64,000 bases of DNA from Dentipellis sp. KUC8613. Taxonomy: Eukaryota > Basidiomycota > Agaricomycetes > Russulales > Hericiaceae. Below are positions 12,661-24,582 of the stretch, one piece after another (position 1 is the stretch's first letter; every line of letters starts with the position of its first letter). The stretch lies in assembly GCA_002286715.1 (NCBI GenBank), contig NSJX01000009.1:63966-127965 (forward strand), written 5' to 3'. The position numbers and the translations under genes are program-made. Under the pieces are notes generated by a model, which saw only the letters and a program-made list of their open reading frames with translations, did not search any database and was not told where the DNA came from.

Positions 12661-13459
12661 GTGTGTTCGTGAACGGAGCCAAGCAGCAATGTAGAGAGGA
12701 TCGCGGGAGCAGCAGGTATAGCGGAATCGTCTCAAGGCGCAGCCTGTAAGGCGTTGGTCTGTTCTTAGGGAGCTGGTGGATGCAGCGAGCTGAGGGCGCG
12801 CCCATTCTAGAAGACCAGGCCTTATGTATAGAGCACCGGCCGACAAAGGGGATACCGTTGTCTACAGAGGACAAAGTTGCTATGATCTGAAATGGGTCTC
12901 TTTGTTCCAAGATCCTTTTCATTGTACCCGCAGTACGGATTGCATCTTCATAAATGCTACCGACCCTTGCGGTTCGTCGAAGGTCGGCCTATGTGTAAAC
13001 GACATTGTATTAGCCGTCGCCTGATAGCGGTGCCGATACTACCTTATCACGACAAGCATCAGCCGCATCGGCCCAACCGCATGCCTCATGTTCTTCGTGC
13101 AGGACAGCTTGACGTACATGCTGCTGCTCGACTGACCTTTTGGAGGACAAGGACACCAGCGCCGAATGGAAGGGAGGAGCGTGGGAAGGATTTGCCGCGT
13201 GACTTTATGGCGCCCTCACGTGCAGCGCGACCGTGACGGATTTTCGGCGCTTGCCAGCTTTTCTGCACCGCGATTTGACCGCGATCGTCTACTTGTCCAC
13301 TTCTTGCTGTTCTTGAGGACCCAACCACTAACCACACAGGTAGAATTCATCTATCTACGGATCATGCCTCCACGAGCCTGACCTATGGAATGCTTTTGGC
13401 TCGTAGGACAAGATAATCAAGAACTCGACGTCCCGTGCGGCCCGGCCTCAGAGTCCCAT
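12661..13459. other. Divergent promoter region
   Basis: Lies between the small GPI gene (minus) and Misato (plus). Open frames here have no recognisable products. CACGTG is seen at about 13217. Confidence 0.4.
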
Positions 13460-15756
13460 ATGAAGGAGATCTTGTATATCCAGGCCGGACAGTTGTCCAA
13501 CCACATTGGAACGCACTTTTGGAACGCACAGCAGAGCTACTTCACATACGATGAAGACGAAGAGGTAGTCGTTGACCACGATGTCTCGTTCCGCGAGGGC
13601 ATTTCTCCACAGGTGGGGCAATTTCCGAGCCCTGTACCATTGTCGTTCCTAGGATCAGGAAATCTGATCCTTTCCACTTCAGGGGGAGGTGACGTTCTGT
13701 CCTAGGCTGTTAGTGTTTGACAGAAAAGGTACGTGATTAAATGATTGCGAAGGCGAGGCCTGGTATGACCTGCTTCCAGCGAACTTCGGAACGCTTGGAC
13801 GGACGAATGACTTGTACACGGAGGAATCTACCGACGAGCCCAGTGCGCTATGGTAAGGCATTCTTCCACTATCTTCGCCGCTATTCCAAACACCGTGATC
13901 GTGCCTCGTGTAGGTCAGGTGCAGTCGAAGACTTCCGGCGAGACCCCATCCCCAAAAGCACCTACCAGTCCCACCTGAACGAGGAAGTCGCTGAGGATCC
14001 TGCGGCGCTTCGCAAAGCTCAAGACGAGAAGGCCGAACACGTGCCCGCTCTACGGGCCACGCAGGTCCGCTACTGGTCTGACTACAACCGCGTCTACTAC
14101 GCGCCCAGGACTATCCAGGCCTTGCCAGATGCACTAACGTGGGAGAACCTGGATTCAGACTGGCAATCTGGAAGAGAGCTGTTCCAGCGCTACAACGCCG
14201 TATGCTTCTTCCGCTCTTTGCCTTTGAGGCGTTTCAGGGCCAGGGCTGAGCTGCGTATGGAGTAGGAAACGTCGCTGATGGAGGAGCCGTTCCGATCATT
14301 CGTGGAGGAATGTGATACCCCCCAAGTACGCCAGCTGCTGTACTCGGGTGGTTGCCAATCTTGCTGATGTCGGAATGCTCGCACTGCGCAGGGTATACAA
14401 CTGACCGTCGACAACGACACCTTCGGCTCGTTCGCGGATGCGCTGCTGAGCACCTTCCGCGACGAGTACCCCAAGCTGCCCGCGCTGACGTTCTCCATCC
14501 TGTCAAACGCCGTGCCAGGACACATCGATGCCGACGACGTGCGTGCGTTTGGCTTTTTGTCGGCAGAGACTTCTTATGCCCATGTAGCCGCTTGGAATCA
14601 GGCGAGCGGTGAATGACGCGACGTGTTTGAGGGGGCTCCAAGACCTGTCGACGATCGCAGTGCCCATCCAGAACCCATACACGTGGAGCGCCGGCAAATG
14701 GCTGGACCACCTAACTGCGGATGTAAGCCCTTAATGTCTCCCATATCTCTTCACATAGGGATTTAGTCGGAACATTGTATTTTCATCACAGCTGAGGAGC
14801 CCCTACGAAGTCGGCGCGATCCTCTCTGCGCACGCCGAAACAGCAACACTGCCCCTGCGGTGCGTCTATATATATTTCCGCCGACGCCTGTAGACTGATT
14901 TATCCTTGCTTGGACAACGACCATTGGGTATTGGGCAACGGACAACGGACGACAGACTCAAGCGGGGAACCTTGCTCTCGGAGCTGTGCGTGCAAATGAA
15001 CCCCTACTCCAATCCGCCCTTTGCCGAGCTGTGGGGCGCGTTTCCGGTGCTCACAGCCGCGGACTTTGATACGAGAATGCAAAACTTCACGTGCGTCCCG
15101 TCTACGCAGGTACGCGGCTCACTTCGGTTCAAACAGCGGCCTCCGACGCTGCGGACCGTATCAGAAATTTACCCTGTCTGAGCAGGAACGCGAGCTTCTG
15201 TGCCGCAGCGACGTGCTTCGCGGAGTCTCCGACGAGGTGCAGCGCCGAGCCGAGGAGTGGCAGGATTCCGACGCGGTCCAGGGCGCGCTCATCCGAAGGT
15301 CCGTCCCCGCCCTCCTGATCTCAGCCGGGAAATCCCCCGCTCGATGTGCGATCAACGATCCTGCACCGCATGCACTGACCCCCATCCCGCAGCACGCTCG
15401 CCGAGCTCGCGTACCCGATGCCGACGTCCTTTCCGTCCTTCTTCCGCGCACCGCATCTCAACGCGGACCTTCGGCGCACCCCGCGCGGCATCGTGGCCCC
15501 TCCGCGCGCGGCGCCGATGGTCTCGTCCTTCGCGCTCAGCGCGGGCACGCCCGACCTGTTCTCGCGCTACGCGACGTTCGTGGAGCGCTGCGTGCGGACG
15601 AAGGTCGACTGGCAGCTCGTCGGCGCTGATGTGGACGACGTGCGGGACCTGGTCAACGACCTGTGGACATTGTCCGATTCGTTTGGAGAGAGAGGATCGG
15701 GGCTGGGCGGTGGCGGCGCGGGCTCGGGTGCAGACGACGACGATGGGATGCAGTAA
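13460..15756 (+). CDS. DML1: Misato/DML1 tubulin-like mitochondrial distribution protein
   Basis: Tubulin/FtsZ-like protein needed for mitochondrial DNA inheritance and morphology. Start at 13460 gives the diagnostic MKEILYIQAGQLSNHIGTHF followed by FWNAQQSYFTYDEDEEVVVD. Later exons carry STYQSHLNEEVAED, WSDYNRVYYAPRTIQAL, the misato segment II-like FVEECDTPQ joined to GIQLTVDNDTFGSFADALL, DEYPKLPALTFSILSN, IQNPYTWSAGKWL, LLSELCVQMNPYSNPPFAELW and ELAYPMPTSFPSFFR. The C-terminus is Gly-rich then acidic (GADDDDGMQ). Roughly ten introns, several very short. An alternative in-frame ATG 25 codons upstream (13385) would precede the conserved MKEI start and is less likely. Confidence 0.92.
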
Positions 15757-16691
15757 TATTAGGATTGCGCCTGGATTGAGGCTTTGGTAGCACGAGTGGC
15801 ACCGCTTTGGGCTGATTGGTAAGTCAGGAACCGAGGACTCTGGACTGTAGCGGTCACTAATTAACTTGCCAGGACGTGCAGGACGTCCGAGTCCGAGACG
15901 GCAGGAACAGTGCTGAATACACCTGGACAGGTCCCGCGTCCCACATACACTTACTCATGCTTGCCATTCAATAGACCCGCTGAGGGATATGGAATAATTC
16001 GCCTCTGCTGTACTTCTGCAAAGGTGCATATCAAATTCTTACGCGCACGACACGACACACGACACGCGACACCCCGTCATTCCCAGTCCTGATCTGCCCA
16101 CAGGGGGCCATATGATATCACCAATCTGAGCCATCGTGGCCATAGACGGGTGGGTATCCTCCGAGAGCAGACGCGGCCTTCGATCATGATTTAGATGTGT
16201 CCGACAACAAGTAGCGCTGAGGCTACGTTCATTTCCTCGCTGCTGCAGAGGCGCGCACGATGTCATGGGTCTAGACAGTAGCATGCGTGGGCAGCAGTGC
16301 TGTTATATTCGAGTACAGTGGCAGATACATTTGTGAGGGGATGCCGGCTGATGAGATGCGCTCAAGCTGTACTTTCGGGAGACTCACGCGCACTGCACGG
16401 CGGGTGGAGGGCCCGGCGCGCCGGCGCTGTGATGAGAGCACACTGCCACCCGACTCATAATTTGGACGTCGGTGTCATGGACACTGCTGCGCGCCCGCGT
16501 GGAATGGCGTCCAAGGGCGCGTCTGCATCGCCCGTCGTGGTCTGCTTGCTCCTTCCATACACATGCTCGCTCCCCCGCCAATTAGTCTCGCTATTATCGC
16601 CCTGGCTTCCTGTACACGTACCCTGCACTGGATTGCGTTCGTGCGCGCTCTCTGCGTCTTCCGGTCTTCCAGCATTCTCGGCTCCCGAGCG
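15757..16691. other. Intergenic region
   Basis: 3' UTR of Misato and upstream region of the DUF6699 gene. A short ACGACAC/ACGCGAC-type simple repeat lies at about 16041-16075. No gene recognised. Confidence 0.4.
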
Positions 16692-16699
16692 TATATAAA
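16692..16699 (+). promoter_or_regulatory. TATA box of the DUF6699 gene
   Basis: TATATAAA, 88-95 bp upstream of the start at 16787. Confidence 0.5.
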
Positions 16700-16786
16700 G
16701 GCGGGTGAGTCCTCCTAGGGCAAGTTCCCCAACAACATCTCGCCCCCTCCCCACATCAGCTGCCCCCGTACACCGTCGCCAGCAAG

Positions 16787-17713
16787 ATGTCAAACCAATA
16801 CCTATCCCCACACTACTACCCTCCCAACTTTTACCAGTTCCCGCCCGCCCCGTCCGGTGCGCCCTACACCCATCGACCAGCCCGCTCCTGGCACGCACCA
16901 GGCAGCCCTGGATATGCCCCTGTGCCTCTCCCAGGCGGCGGAGCTTACGCCGGGCCGTCGTACGCCCAGCCGCCCCCGCAGCCCGTCTACCCGCGCTCGC
17001 GCCGGCACTCCTTCGACAACTCGTACCTGCACCCCGCCCAGGCGTACCCATGGAACCCCGCCGCATACGGCTCCGGCGCGACCCCGCCCTTCGCCGCAGG
17101 CCCCGCATCCGCATACGCCTCCTACTCCTACCTCTACCCACCACCCCTCCCGCATCCGCACATGCACAACCTCCTGCAAGGCGTGCCCGCGGCGCCCGCC
17201 CCCGCAATCGTCGCGGACCTGTCCCTGCCCGCGCTCAGCCCGCAGCGGCAGCACCCGCGCGCGCCGCTCACCGCGTACGACCTCGCGCAGGCGGCGACGA
17301 ACCCGGAGATGGTGCGCCTCGAGCTCGTGTGCGACGCGCTGCCGCAGTGGCCCGTGCTCGTGCAGCTGCGCGTGACGGGCACCGCGCTGCACCCGCGCGT
17401 CGCGGACCGCCCGCCGATCCCGTACATCACCGTCGGCGACGTGCTGCAGGTGCTGCACCAGGCGCTGCACACGCAGATCACGCACGACGAGTGGGGCCGG
17501 CTGAGCGCGGCGGAGGAGACGGACGTCGCGCGCGCGTACACGCGCCGCTACAAGGCGTCCGCGAGCGCGCCCGTGCAGAGCCGCGAGGCGCGCGACGGCG
17601 TGAAGCGCGTCGACTATCTGCTCGGGAACTACCACTTCAAGGGCCTCGCGTGGATGGCGCCCGAGGCGAATGGCGTCGAGCGCATGCGGCTGCTCGTCGG
17701 GCCCCCGTCGTGA
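16787..17713 (+). CDS. DUF6699 domain protein with Pro/Tyr-rich N-terminus
   Basis: Single-exon gene, 308 residues. The first half is low complexity, rich in Pro, Tyr, Ala and His (for example YLYPPPLPHPHMHN). The second half is the folded DUF6699 domain: VRLELVCDALPQWPVLVQLR, RPPIPYITVGDVLQVLHQAL, then ARAYTRRYKA, RVDYLLGNYHFKGLAWM and an ending of MRLLVGPPS. This domain is known to me from many paralogues in mushroom-forming fungi with unknown function. The coding part is strikingly GC-rich (G or C at most third positions), unlike the flanks; all frames are therefore open for long distances and are shadows. Confidence 0.85.
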   Translation: MSNQYLSPHYYPPNFYQFPPAPSGAPYTHRPARSWHAPGSPGYAPVPLPGGGAYAGPSYAQPPPQPVYPRSRRHSFDNSYLHPAQAYPWNPAAYGSGATPPFAAGPASAYASYSYLYPPPLPHPHMHNLLQGVPAAPAPAIVADLSLPALSPQRQHPRAPLTAYDLAQAATNPEMVRLELVCDALPQWPVLVQLRVTGTALHPRVADRPPIPYITVGDVLQVLHQALHTQITHDEWGRLSAAEETDVARAYTRRYKASASAPVQSREARDGVKRVDYLLGNYHFKGLAWMAPEANGVERMRLLVGPPS

Positions 17714-18413
17714 GCGCGCGCACGTCCCCGCCGCCCGTGATACCCGTATACCCCGATACCCCTCGACCGTGGACTGTGGTTGGATGGACAGTTCTCTTTT
17801 CTTTCCATATTCTTATTCTCATGGGCGGATTTGTTTGCTGATGCGTTGCTTCGAGCTTCATTTCTCTGGGGGCGGACTTGGTGTTGGCGTTTACTTGTGC
17901 CCATGATATTTGGATTCTCACATCCACTACTCAAAAAAAATTGGCCTTGCGCGATCGCTAGGCTTTTCTTTGCATTTCTAGATTAGCCTCTTCCTTCTGG
18001 GGCCTCGTGTTTCTTGTTGCGTTGCTAGTGTAGCATATGCTTCTTGTAATGTTCGTGTTGTATCATAGTTGGGGTTTGATCTAATGGAGGAATATATACG
18101 ATATGTTTCTATGTAATGCAGACTTCGTGCGCGGCTGTGATTGCTATGAATGTCGAAGGGCGAGCGTGGGTGGCTGAAGATGGACTCGGAGACAAGCGGC
18201 GACGACTATCTTCCTTACAGACTCTGGGGAACCCAACGATTGCTAAAAGAGACGATACTGAAGTGCGATGGCTGCATGTTGCTCACACGGCCGCGCGGTG
18301 CTGTCCTTTCAAATGAATGATAGATCATACAATTGCAACATATCAATACACGACGACGACGCTCGCTAATGTACACATATCATATCGAAGCAGACGGCAT
18401 TCAGTCTATGCGC
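17714..18413. other. Convergent 3' intergenic region
   Basis: T-rich 3' UTR of the DUF6699 gene and 3' side of the metallothionein gene. No other feature seen. Confidence 0.5.
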
Positions 18414-18725
18414 TTAGCAGCTGCAGGGCTTGCCAGCCTTGTCGCAGGTGCAGTCGTTGCCCGAGGACTTGCACTCGCACTGTCAACATCAAGCCGTCAG
18501 CAAAGGGTCGACGATGGCAGGTAGGTAAGGATGACGACGCACGTCCTTGCTGTGGGCCTTGTTGGCGCAGTTCGCGCACTTGCACTCGCCCTTGGCGCAG
18601 TTGCAGGTGTTGCTGGTGGCAGGGCCGCACGAGCTATACGACACAACGACGATACGTTAGGGGCGACGCCGACGTGAGATGAGAAGTATCACGTACGCGC
18701 AGTTCTGGGTGCAGGAGCAGGCCAT
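18414..18725 (-). CDS. Metallothionein, 61 residues, 15 Cys
   Basis: Cytosolic metal-binding protein for copper, zinc or cadmium detoxification and storage. Three exons (18697-18725, 18543-18633, 18414-18479) with 63-nt introns join in frame. The product starts MACSCTQNCASCGP and continues with CNCAKGECKCANCANK, DCECKSSGNDCTC and ends DKAGKPCSC. Fifteen of 61 residues are Cys, almost all in C-x-C or C-x-x-C spacing, with no aromatic residues and many Lys, the composition expected of a metallothionein. Exon borders divide Cys clusters cleanly. The upstream region has a perfect TGACGTCA site but I see no clear ACE1-type copper element. Metal preference cannot be told. Confidence 0.88.
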
Positions 18726-18854
18726 TGTGATGTTGGGTGGTGAAGATAGATGAGAGCGAAGGTAGATAGCGGTAGTGGTAGTTCAGAGGAGAACCGAGAG
18801 AATGCTGAATTACCTCCCCCTCTCCTGCCCGACCTTAAGTAGCCCAGGCGAGGC

Positions 18855-18862
18855 TGACGTCA
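18855..18862. promoter_or_regulatory. CRE/ATF-type palindrome in the metallothionein promoter
   Basis: TGACGTCA, 130 bp upstream of the metallothionein start. It is the binding site of ATF/CREB bZIP factors, which handle stress responses in fungi; function here is inferred. Confidence 0.4.
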
Positions 18863-20862
18863 TGGCCCCCAAGCGGAAGAGATTTGGGGCAGCATCCACA
18901 AATGAATCCAGATTGCCCGGGCTGGTGCACCGTGATTGTCGATAGGAGTCGTCTCCGTGCGGCGGAAGCGATCGGCGTCCAGTAAATGCCTCAGACGGCG
19001 ACGGAACCCTCGGCGCACGTTGAGGCATTTTCTGGACGCGGTTTGCTGCGCCCGGCCCGCACAGATCCCCGCCCTACGAGGAAAGCGGCATGCCTTTCTG
19101 GGCCGCGTTGCGTTCTGCGCGCACGGCACAAATCCCTCCTGCGCGTGCCTCGGTTCTGAGCAGAGGTATCGGATGGCCGCGTTGGACAGAGAGGTGCCGT
19201 GATGCTGATAACGAGCTGGCATGTTTCTTCAGAATAGGAGCTCCTGATGGCAGGCGCATGTAGGGTGCTGTTGGAGAATGGGCGTGTCATGTCCAATTCC
19301 GAATTCTAGATATCAGATCCGGCCGCCAAGTTCCAACGTGTGGTATACGCGTACGCGTACTCAGGAGACGTGTCCGCATCGACCAAGCCTGGCATTTGCG
19401 TTTTGGGGTCGAGCTGCAGCTACGTACGTACAACTGAAGGTCATATATGATCCTCGCTGCCGAAGAGAGGTGCACGTAAACGACCCAGCAGGAAACCATA
19501 TAGTGGTGTGTGCGTGGTTTGGGCGATGCAGACCGCGTCAAGTCTGACTCCACTGTGAGCGCCACGCCGCCAAGCCGCCGCTGCAAACGGGCCAGAGCCG
19601 CATGAAGGTCGGTGCGATTCGGATCGTGCCCGAATAAAAACTGCTGGGGCGCGAGGAGGGTCTGCAAGTCTAGAGGTATTTCATCGACGCACCGAGAATG
19701 GTCAAAGGCCATCGCCACATCCCACCAGCCGGACATCGATGTTCTTTTGGATGCCTACCATCTTCCAGAGGAATCGGATGGACAAGACTGCACGAGGAGT
19801 AACAATCAGTCAACTTGTTGTCATCGTACCGTTGGTTGCACTGATACCAATGGGTCCAAAAACAAGTCTTTTGGTTACTGTAGGTACTTGAGACACGTAC
19901 GACGATCAGGGGATACGATGTCCGTCATCGTCAACTGTGGGCGTCAGGGCAGCTCGGGCTTGTCCGAGTCTCACGGGCTTTGCCGGACGGTAAGGAGACT
20001 GCTGTCGGGCGCTTACCACAACTCCTCTCTTTCGCTCTTGCAACGCCTCAACACCGTGCAAACGACAACTCCGAGGATCACAGGCGCATCGTACCCTCTT
20101 ACCGCATCTTTCAAGGGCCAACAGTCCCTTCCAAGTCCTGCCGAGCGTGCCGCGCAGACGCACTTGTTCCCAAACAGGACAATGTGCACCCCCCGAAAAG
20201 GCAGGTCTTGCAGTTCGCCCATTCGCACTGGCAGGCTTGAGAAAACTCCGTCTCGGGGCACAAGAGACGCATCGTAAATGATTTGTTTGGGCCTCAGGCA
20301 CACGGTAAGTCCCCGCTCGACCCGCTTTTCCAGCGTCCATGACGACATCCCGGGGGCGGGCCAGCGCGCAGAGAACAAAGCCGCACCCATGTTTGGACGG
20401 GTGTTTCTGCCCTTCACAGCCGAACCGTCCCTGGCCCGCACTCCCTCTGCTCCCATCGAACGACCCTCTCTACTACGCTCTGCCCTTTCTCGCGTCGCGT
20501 CTTAATATAACTACACGAGCGCAACGATGCACTTCGGATCCCTGCCCAGGCGCGGAGGCACGCTGTGCTGCGGGCTTCCCAAGCTGGTTGGCAGGATGGA
20601 GAACAAGGCGCACGCCCACAAGGGTACATCACCCGGTCCTCCGTTTCCTAAATAGCGAACAAGACAGTATAAGACCCGCGCGCGCTGGACACACAAGACC
20701 AATTCCTCTTCTGCCCCGCGCCCCTTGCCTTGCCTTTGCTTCGCGCATCAGCTAGCTCGCTTGCTCCACTCTTCGGGATCGGACTTGCGATCTCGCGTAC
20801 CCGAGCTAGCGCCCGTCCCGCTGTAGCCCCTCGTGCAGTCGCCTTTCATTTCGGTTTCTCTT
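18863..20862. other. Long intergenic region with one Cys-rich short frame
   Basis: Two kilobases between the divergent metallothionein and GPI-protein genes. The only notable item is a 53-codon minus frame from 20275 whose product has seven Cys, including QACQCEWANCKTC, reminiscent of a metallothionein but with atypical Trp, Phe and Leu. Elsewhere no gene is recognised. Confidence 0.3.
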
Positions 20863-21657
20863 ATGGCTTTCGTCGTCCGAGGTTTTCTCTTCCTCTCTGT
20901 CGCTCTTTTCTTCGTTCTGTCCTTCCTTCGTGAGTCTCCCCTTACCACCGCATCCACCCCATGTGCTGACCTCCGATCTCACCTTCAGCCCTCCCAGCCT
21001 CGGCCATGCCCACCGCGAACGTCGCCAGCCCCGCCGCGAACTGGGCCATCCACCGCCAGGGCTCGCACATCCCGGTGCTCGCCGGCCACGGCGCGCTAGC
21101 CAAGCGAATCTGTTATGGTGACTGTCGGGCCGTCCACGTCGATGCCGTTCGTCGCTCCACTGCCACCCCTGACGCGCCTGTAGTAATGCTCCTCTTCTTT
21201 GCCGTGCTTCATCTAGAATGCTACCGCTGTCACTACCCCTACGTCGGAGCCGGACGTGGTGGATCCTCCGTCCGAGGGCGCGCCTGCTGCTGAACCGCCA
21301 GATCCGGGTCCGGATCCGGATTCGGGGGGTTTGGCAGCAGATGTGCCGGAGGAGGAGGCGGGAGTCGGTGGTGCGAGTGCGGGCGTCGCGGTGTCTGCTG
21401 AGCCTGCAACGACTCTGCTGTTCCCATCCAACGCGTTCGCGTCGACACCACTACCCGCGTCTTCGTCTCCGTCTGTGCAACCATCCGCATCACCACCATC
21501 TGTCTCACCCTCGCCCTCACCCTCGCCCTCGTCTTCGGAATCAGAGGACGCGCAAAGCCGGATCGGCGCGAGCACGAGCGGGGCGCGTGCCTCGTCGTCT
21601 GCTGCACTACTACCTCTGATCCTGCTCGCCTCGAGCACAGTACTTTATGTGCTGTAA
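20863..21657 (+). CDS. Ser/Pro-rich secreted protein with predicted GPI anchor
   Basis: Unknown surface protein. Exon 1 encodes a signal peptide (MAFVVRGFLFLSVALFFVLS); a phase-1 intron with GTGAGT donor leads to LPASA and the mature start MPTANVASPAANW. The last exon is acidic then Ser/Pro/Ala-rich (SVSPSPSPSPSSSESED), a likely O-mannosylated stalk, followed by SGARASS and a hydrophobic end LLPLILLASSTVLYVL typical of a GPI-addition signal. The intron between the second and third exon is uncertain: the acceptor before NATAVTTPTS (about 21218) is clear, while the in-frame donor is probably GTTCGT near 21149 (70-nt intron); the better-looking GTGACT donor breaks the frame. Confidence 0.6.
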
Positions 21658-22335
21658 TCGCCATTCTTGCGTTCTCCCCGAGTCCTCTTCATTAATTCGC
21701 CGCTTTGTGTACTTAATTATCGTCTCATAGCTTAGTCCCGTTGCTGTCGATACCTTCTGCTGCCCCCCCGTCCCGGAATTGGACTGATCAGTCTACTTCT
21801 GCATTCCCTGGACTGGTTACTCGTTATTTGCCACCTGTTACTTGTTACTTGCTCTGCCCATTAGTCGCTTCTTCACTTTTTCTTGACTTATCCCGTCGTG
21901 GGATATCCCGTCTCACATACTATACACGTGCGCTGCGTGTTCCACTTGGAATCGCGCTGACAGACTATGGCTGTGGCTGGTCTACACCCTACACCCTACA
22001 CACACTATCGCATCTTCGAACTGTAGATACACATGTAGAACATCTTATATCGTGTCTAAGTACTCTCTACTAGCTTTAGCTCTAGCACCCCGATGTATCC
22101 CTAGCTTCTTCTCGCATTTTTCTTGTAGATTGCATATGCGTTTGCGCGTGTGCGACTTTTGCTTACCTCGAGCTCTCAGAGCGGATCGCGATGGACACTG
22201 AGGTGCGGGCGAGTAAGATAGAGCGGGGTGACGGGGCTTCGTATATTCGAACATGTCTTCCTAACTTACAGTGCTAGTTTACAATTCTCTTCACCTTTCG
22301 TTCCTCCTGCAAACGTCTCATTCGGATGTCAATCT
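21658..22335. other. Convergent 3' intergenic region
   Basis: 3' ends of the GPI-type gene and the glutathione transferase face each other here. The stretch is T/C-rich; nothing else seen. Confidence 0.45.
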
Positions 22336-23293
22336 TCAAGAGAATGACCTCCCGGCCCGAGTCGCCTTCGCAGCCTCGCTCTGCGCCTCATCGCGGAGGT
22401 ACCGCCCATAAATCGGCTCGAGGTGCTTCCTATCCTGTATCCCCAATGCCCATACCTCATCAGCCACCCACTCACATACGCACAAGACACCCCAAACAAA
22501 CACTCACACTCTGCGTCTTCAGCACGCTCGGCCGCGTCTCGAGCGCATGCGCATACTGCACCCACTCCTCGCCCACATCCTCCCTCCTAAACCCCCTATT
22601 CTCGCGGACCACATAGTCCCTTACCACCCACGGCGCAAGCGCCGTATCCACCAGGCTCCACTCCTCGCCCAGAAAGTACGGCCCCGGCGCCTTCGCCTTC
22701 TCCGCGGCGACCGTCTTCAAAGCGCCAATGAGCTCCTGCAGCGCGGCCGCGCGCCGCTCGGGCTCTTGCGCCTGCACCAGGCGCTGGTTCGCGGGCACGA
22801 CATTCTTGGCGACATAGTCCGTCCAGAGGCGCGCGTGCGCGCGCGCGAAGGGGTCCGTGGGGAGGAGGTGCGGCGTGTAGGACGGGTAGGCGTCCTCGAG
22901 GAACTCGGAGATGATGAGCGATTCGTAGAGCGGCTTGCCTTTGTAGACGAGGGCCGGGACGAGGCCTTTCGGGTTTATGTCTGTGTGAAGTGAGGAAGGG
23001 TGAGAAGGTGGGAGGAGGGAGGGTGGGATGGGCGTGCCGAGGAATTCTTTCTCCTTGTGGTAGGGGTTGACCTCTTTGTATTGGTACGGGATGCCCTTCT
23101 CCTCGAGCGCAATCCACGAGCGCTGCACGAAGGGGCAGAACTGAACAGCAAAATAAGCGCGAGTACTTGGGAGCGAGTGCAGGCGTACCCATCCCGCGTA
23201 GAACACAAGGTCCTGCGGCTCCTGGTGCTGCGCGACGGTCTTCTCCGCCTCGGCGGTCGCGTGCGGGAAGATATCAGCGTCTGGAACGGCCAT
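22336..23293 (-). CDS. Glutathione transferase, omega-like
   Basis: Cytosolic GST of the omega/GTO type, acting as thiol transferase or reductase with glutathione. Start at 23293 (MAVPDADIFPHATAEAEK). An intron falls just before FCPFVQRSWIALEEKGIPY, which carries the active-site Cys-Pro-Phe-Val of the omega class. The thioredoxin fold continues with NPKGLVPALVYKGKPLYESL (cis-Pro and the ES glutathione-binding pair), and the helical C-terminal domain with ARLWTDYVAKNVVPANQRL and FLGEEWSLVDTALAPWVVRD. The last short exon after a GTGAGT intron gives DRKHLEPIYGRYLRDEAQ. About four exons and 270 residues. Substrate unknown. Confidence 0.9.
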
Positions 23294-24479
23294 GGTTGTG
23301 ATTATGGGTGTTCGTGTCAAGCTACAGTAGTCAGAATGTGAGATCCTAGTCGATCGCGTTCAGTGGAGAGTGGGAGCTGGAGACGTCGACGCAAATAGGT
23401 TCCGTTCGGGGCTACTCTTATATATGTTCGTGGACGCGCATAGTTTCCGATGTCATGGGATTAGTGCCGTTCCTGGGAAAGAATGGTTTGTCATGGCATA
23501 CGCACCTGCGCAATTCGCGATGCTCACACTGTTGCAACCGATGGCGAGATGCGTTGAGGGTCCCGTGACGTCATGGTCGTGGCTTCCAACTCACACTAGT
23601 ACTCGAGGCGCCTAGGATCGTCGGTAGGACCTTGCAGGGACTTGTGTCGAGTCAGGCTGTCATACTGTTGTGTTTCAGTGGACGAGTGGAATGATGATGT
23701 CCTAGGAAGTAACGGATGCGTGCTGCGGAATGGTATGATTTATGGAACAACAAAGTTGCATGGCCTTAGGTCAATGTCAGCGGTACGCCGGTAACAGCAC
23801 GATGACTCGCCTTCACGTGCATGAACCACATAAGTCGTAGAGCATCTCACAGTCGTCGCGGTCGTGCCGGTAGAAGGCGATAAGTAGACCCTAAGGCATA
23901 AGATCTTAAGAGCTCATCACGAAGCAAGTTCCAGTGCCATCGGGGATGCATAGGCCACGAATATCAGGCGAAAGGGGAAGCAAGCTTCATCATGCCGCTG
24001 CCTTCTATCGCCGTATCGGAGCCGCAACAGAAATCGTCTGAGAATGACACTCACTGATGTAGGTGACATATTTCTCCGAGGCAAGCGTTCCCCATATTGG
24101 GCGCTCATCGTTGCGGACTTCAGTTCGGCATGCTTCGGCAGCGTGACATTTCGTGACAATCCCGCGGAGAAACTGACGAACACTGGTACCCTCTCTTGAA
24201 TCCTCTATTGCGAAGCATACACTTCACATTTCAGCGTCAAAGCACCTGGAAGTGCTAGCTGGGAAGGTATACTATCTACGTGTCTTGGTTTTAGAAGACA
24301 GCACTGATTACTTGTCTCGCTATGATTTTTTTACTCGAAAATTAACGAAGTGGTGTCCACTGATAGTAGCGGCCTCGCTGAAGCTGAATTGATTGGAGCC
24401 CGACCCTGACAGCCCGGCATCTTATTCGCCATGGTTCAACTCGACAGCTGACACAGTGGTAACCTGGCACGGCTGACGA
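23294..24479. other. Intergenic region containing the left copy of a diverged repeat
   Basis: Promoter side of both the GST and protease genes. The part 23913-24055 is a diverged copy of sequence found again at 26152-26297 (see repeat entries). No other feature recognised. Confidence 0.45.
23913..24055 (+). repeat. Diverged direct repeat, left copy
   Basis: Shares with 26152-26297 blocks in the same order and orientation: ATCACGAAGCAA, CATCGGGGATG, GGCCACGAA, GGGAAGCAAG, TTCATCATG, ATGCCGCTGCCTTCT and GTCACTCAC-like ends. About 140 bp, with small indels. The copies flank the aspartic protease gene. Confidence 0.7.
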
Positions 24480-24486
24480 TATAAAC
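24480..24486 (+). promoter_or_regulatory. TATA box of the aspartic protease gene
   Basis: TATAAAC, 97-103 bp upstream of the start at 24583. Confidence 0.45.
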
Positions 24487-24582
24487 AACATAAAAGGCCT
24501 CAACCATTGACGTCTTCCAGCCAGGCTGGTTCCTTCCTACAATTCTTCCCCTCGAGCTGGTCTCCGCTGTTCCCTGCCTATC

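Noticed and set aside
16705..17841. Plus and minus frames of 250-378 codons overlapping the DUF6699 gene
   Set aside because: Extreme GC leaves all frames open; only the frame from 16787 shows a recognisable domain and a TATA box at the right distance.
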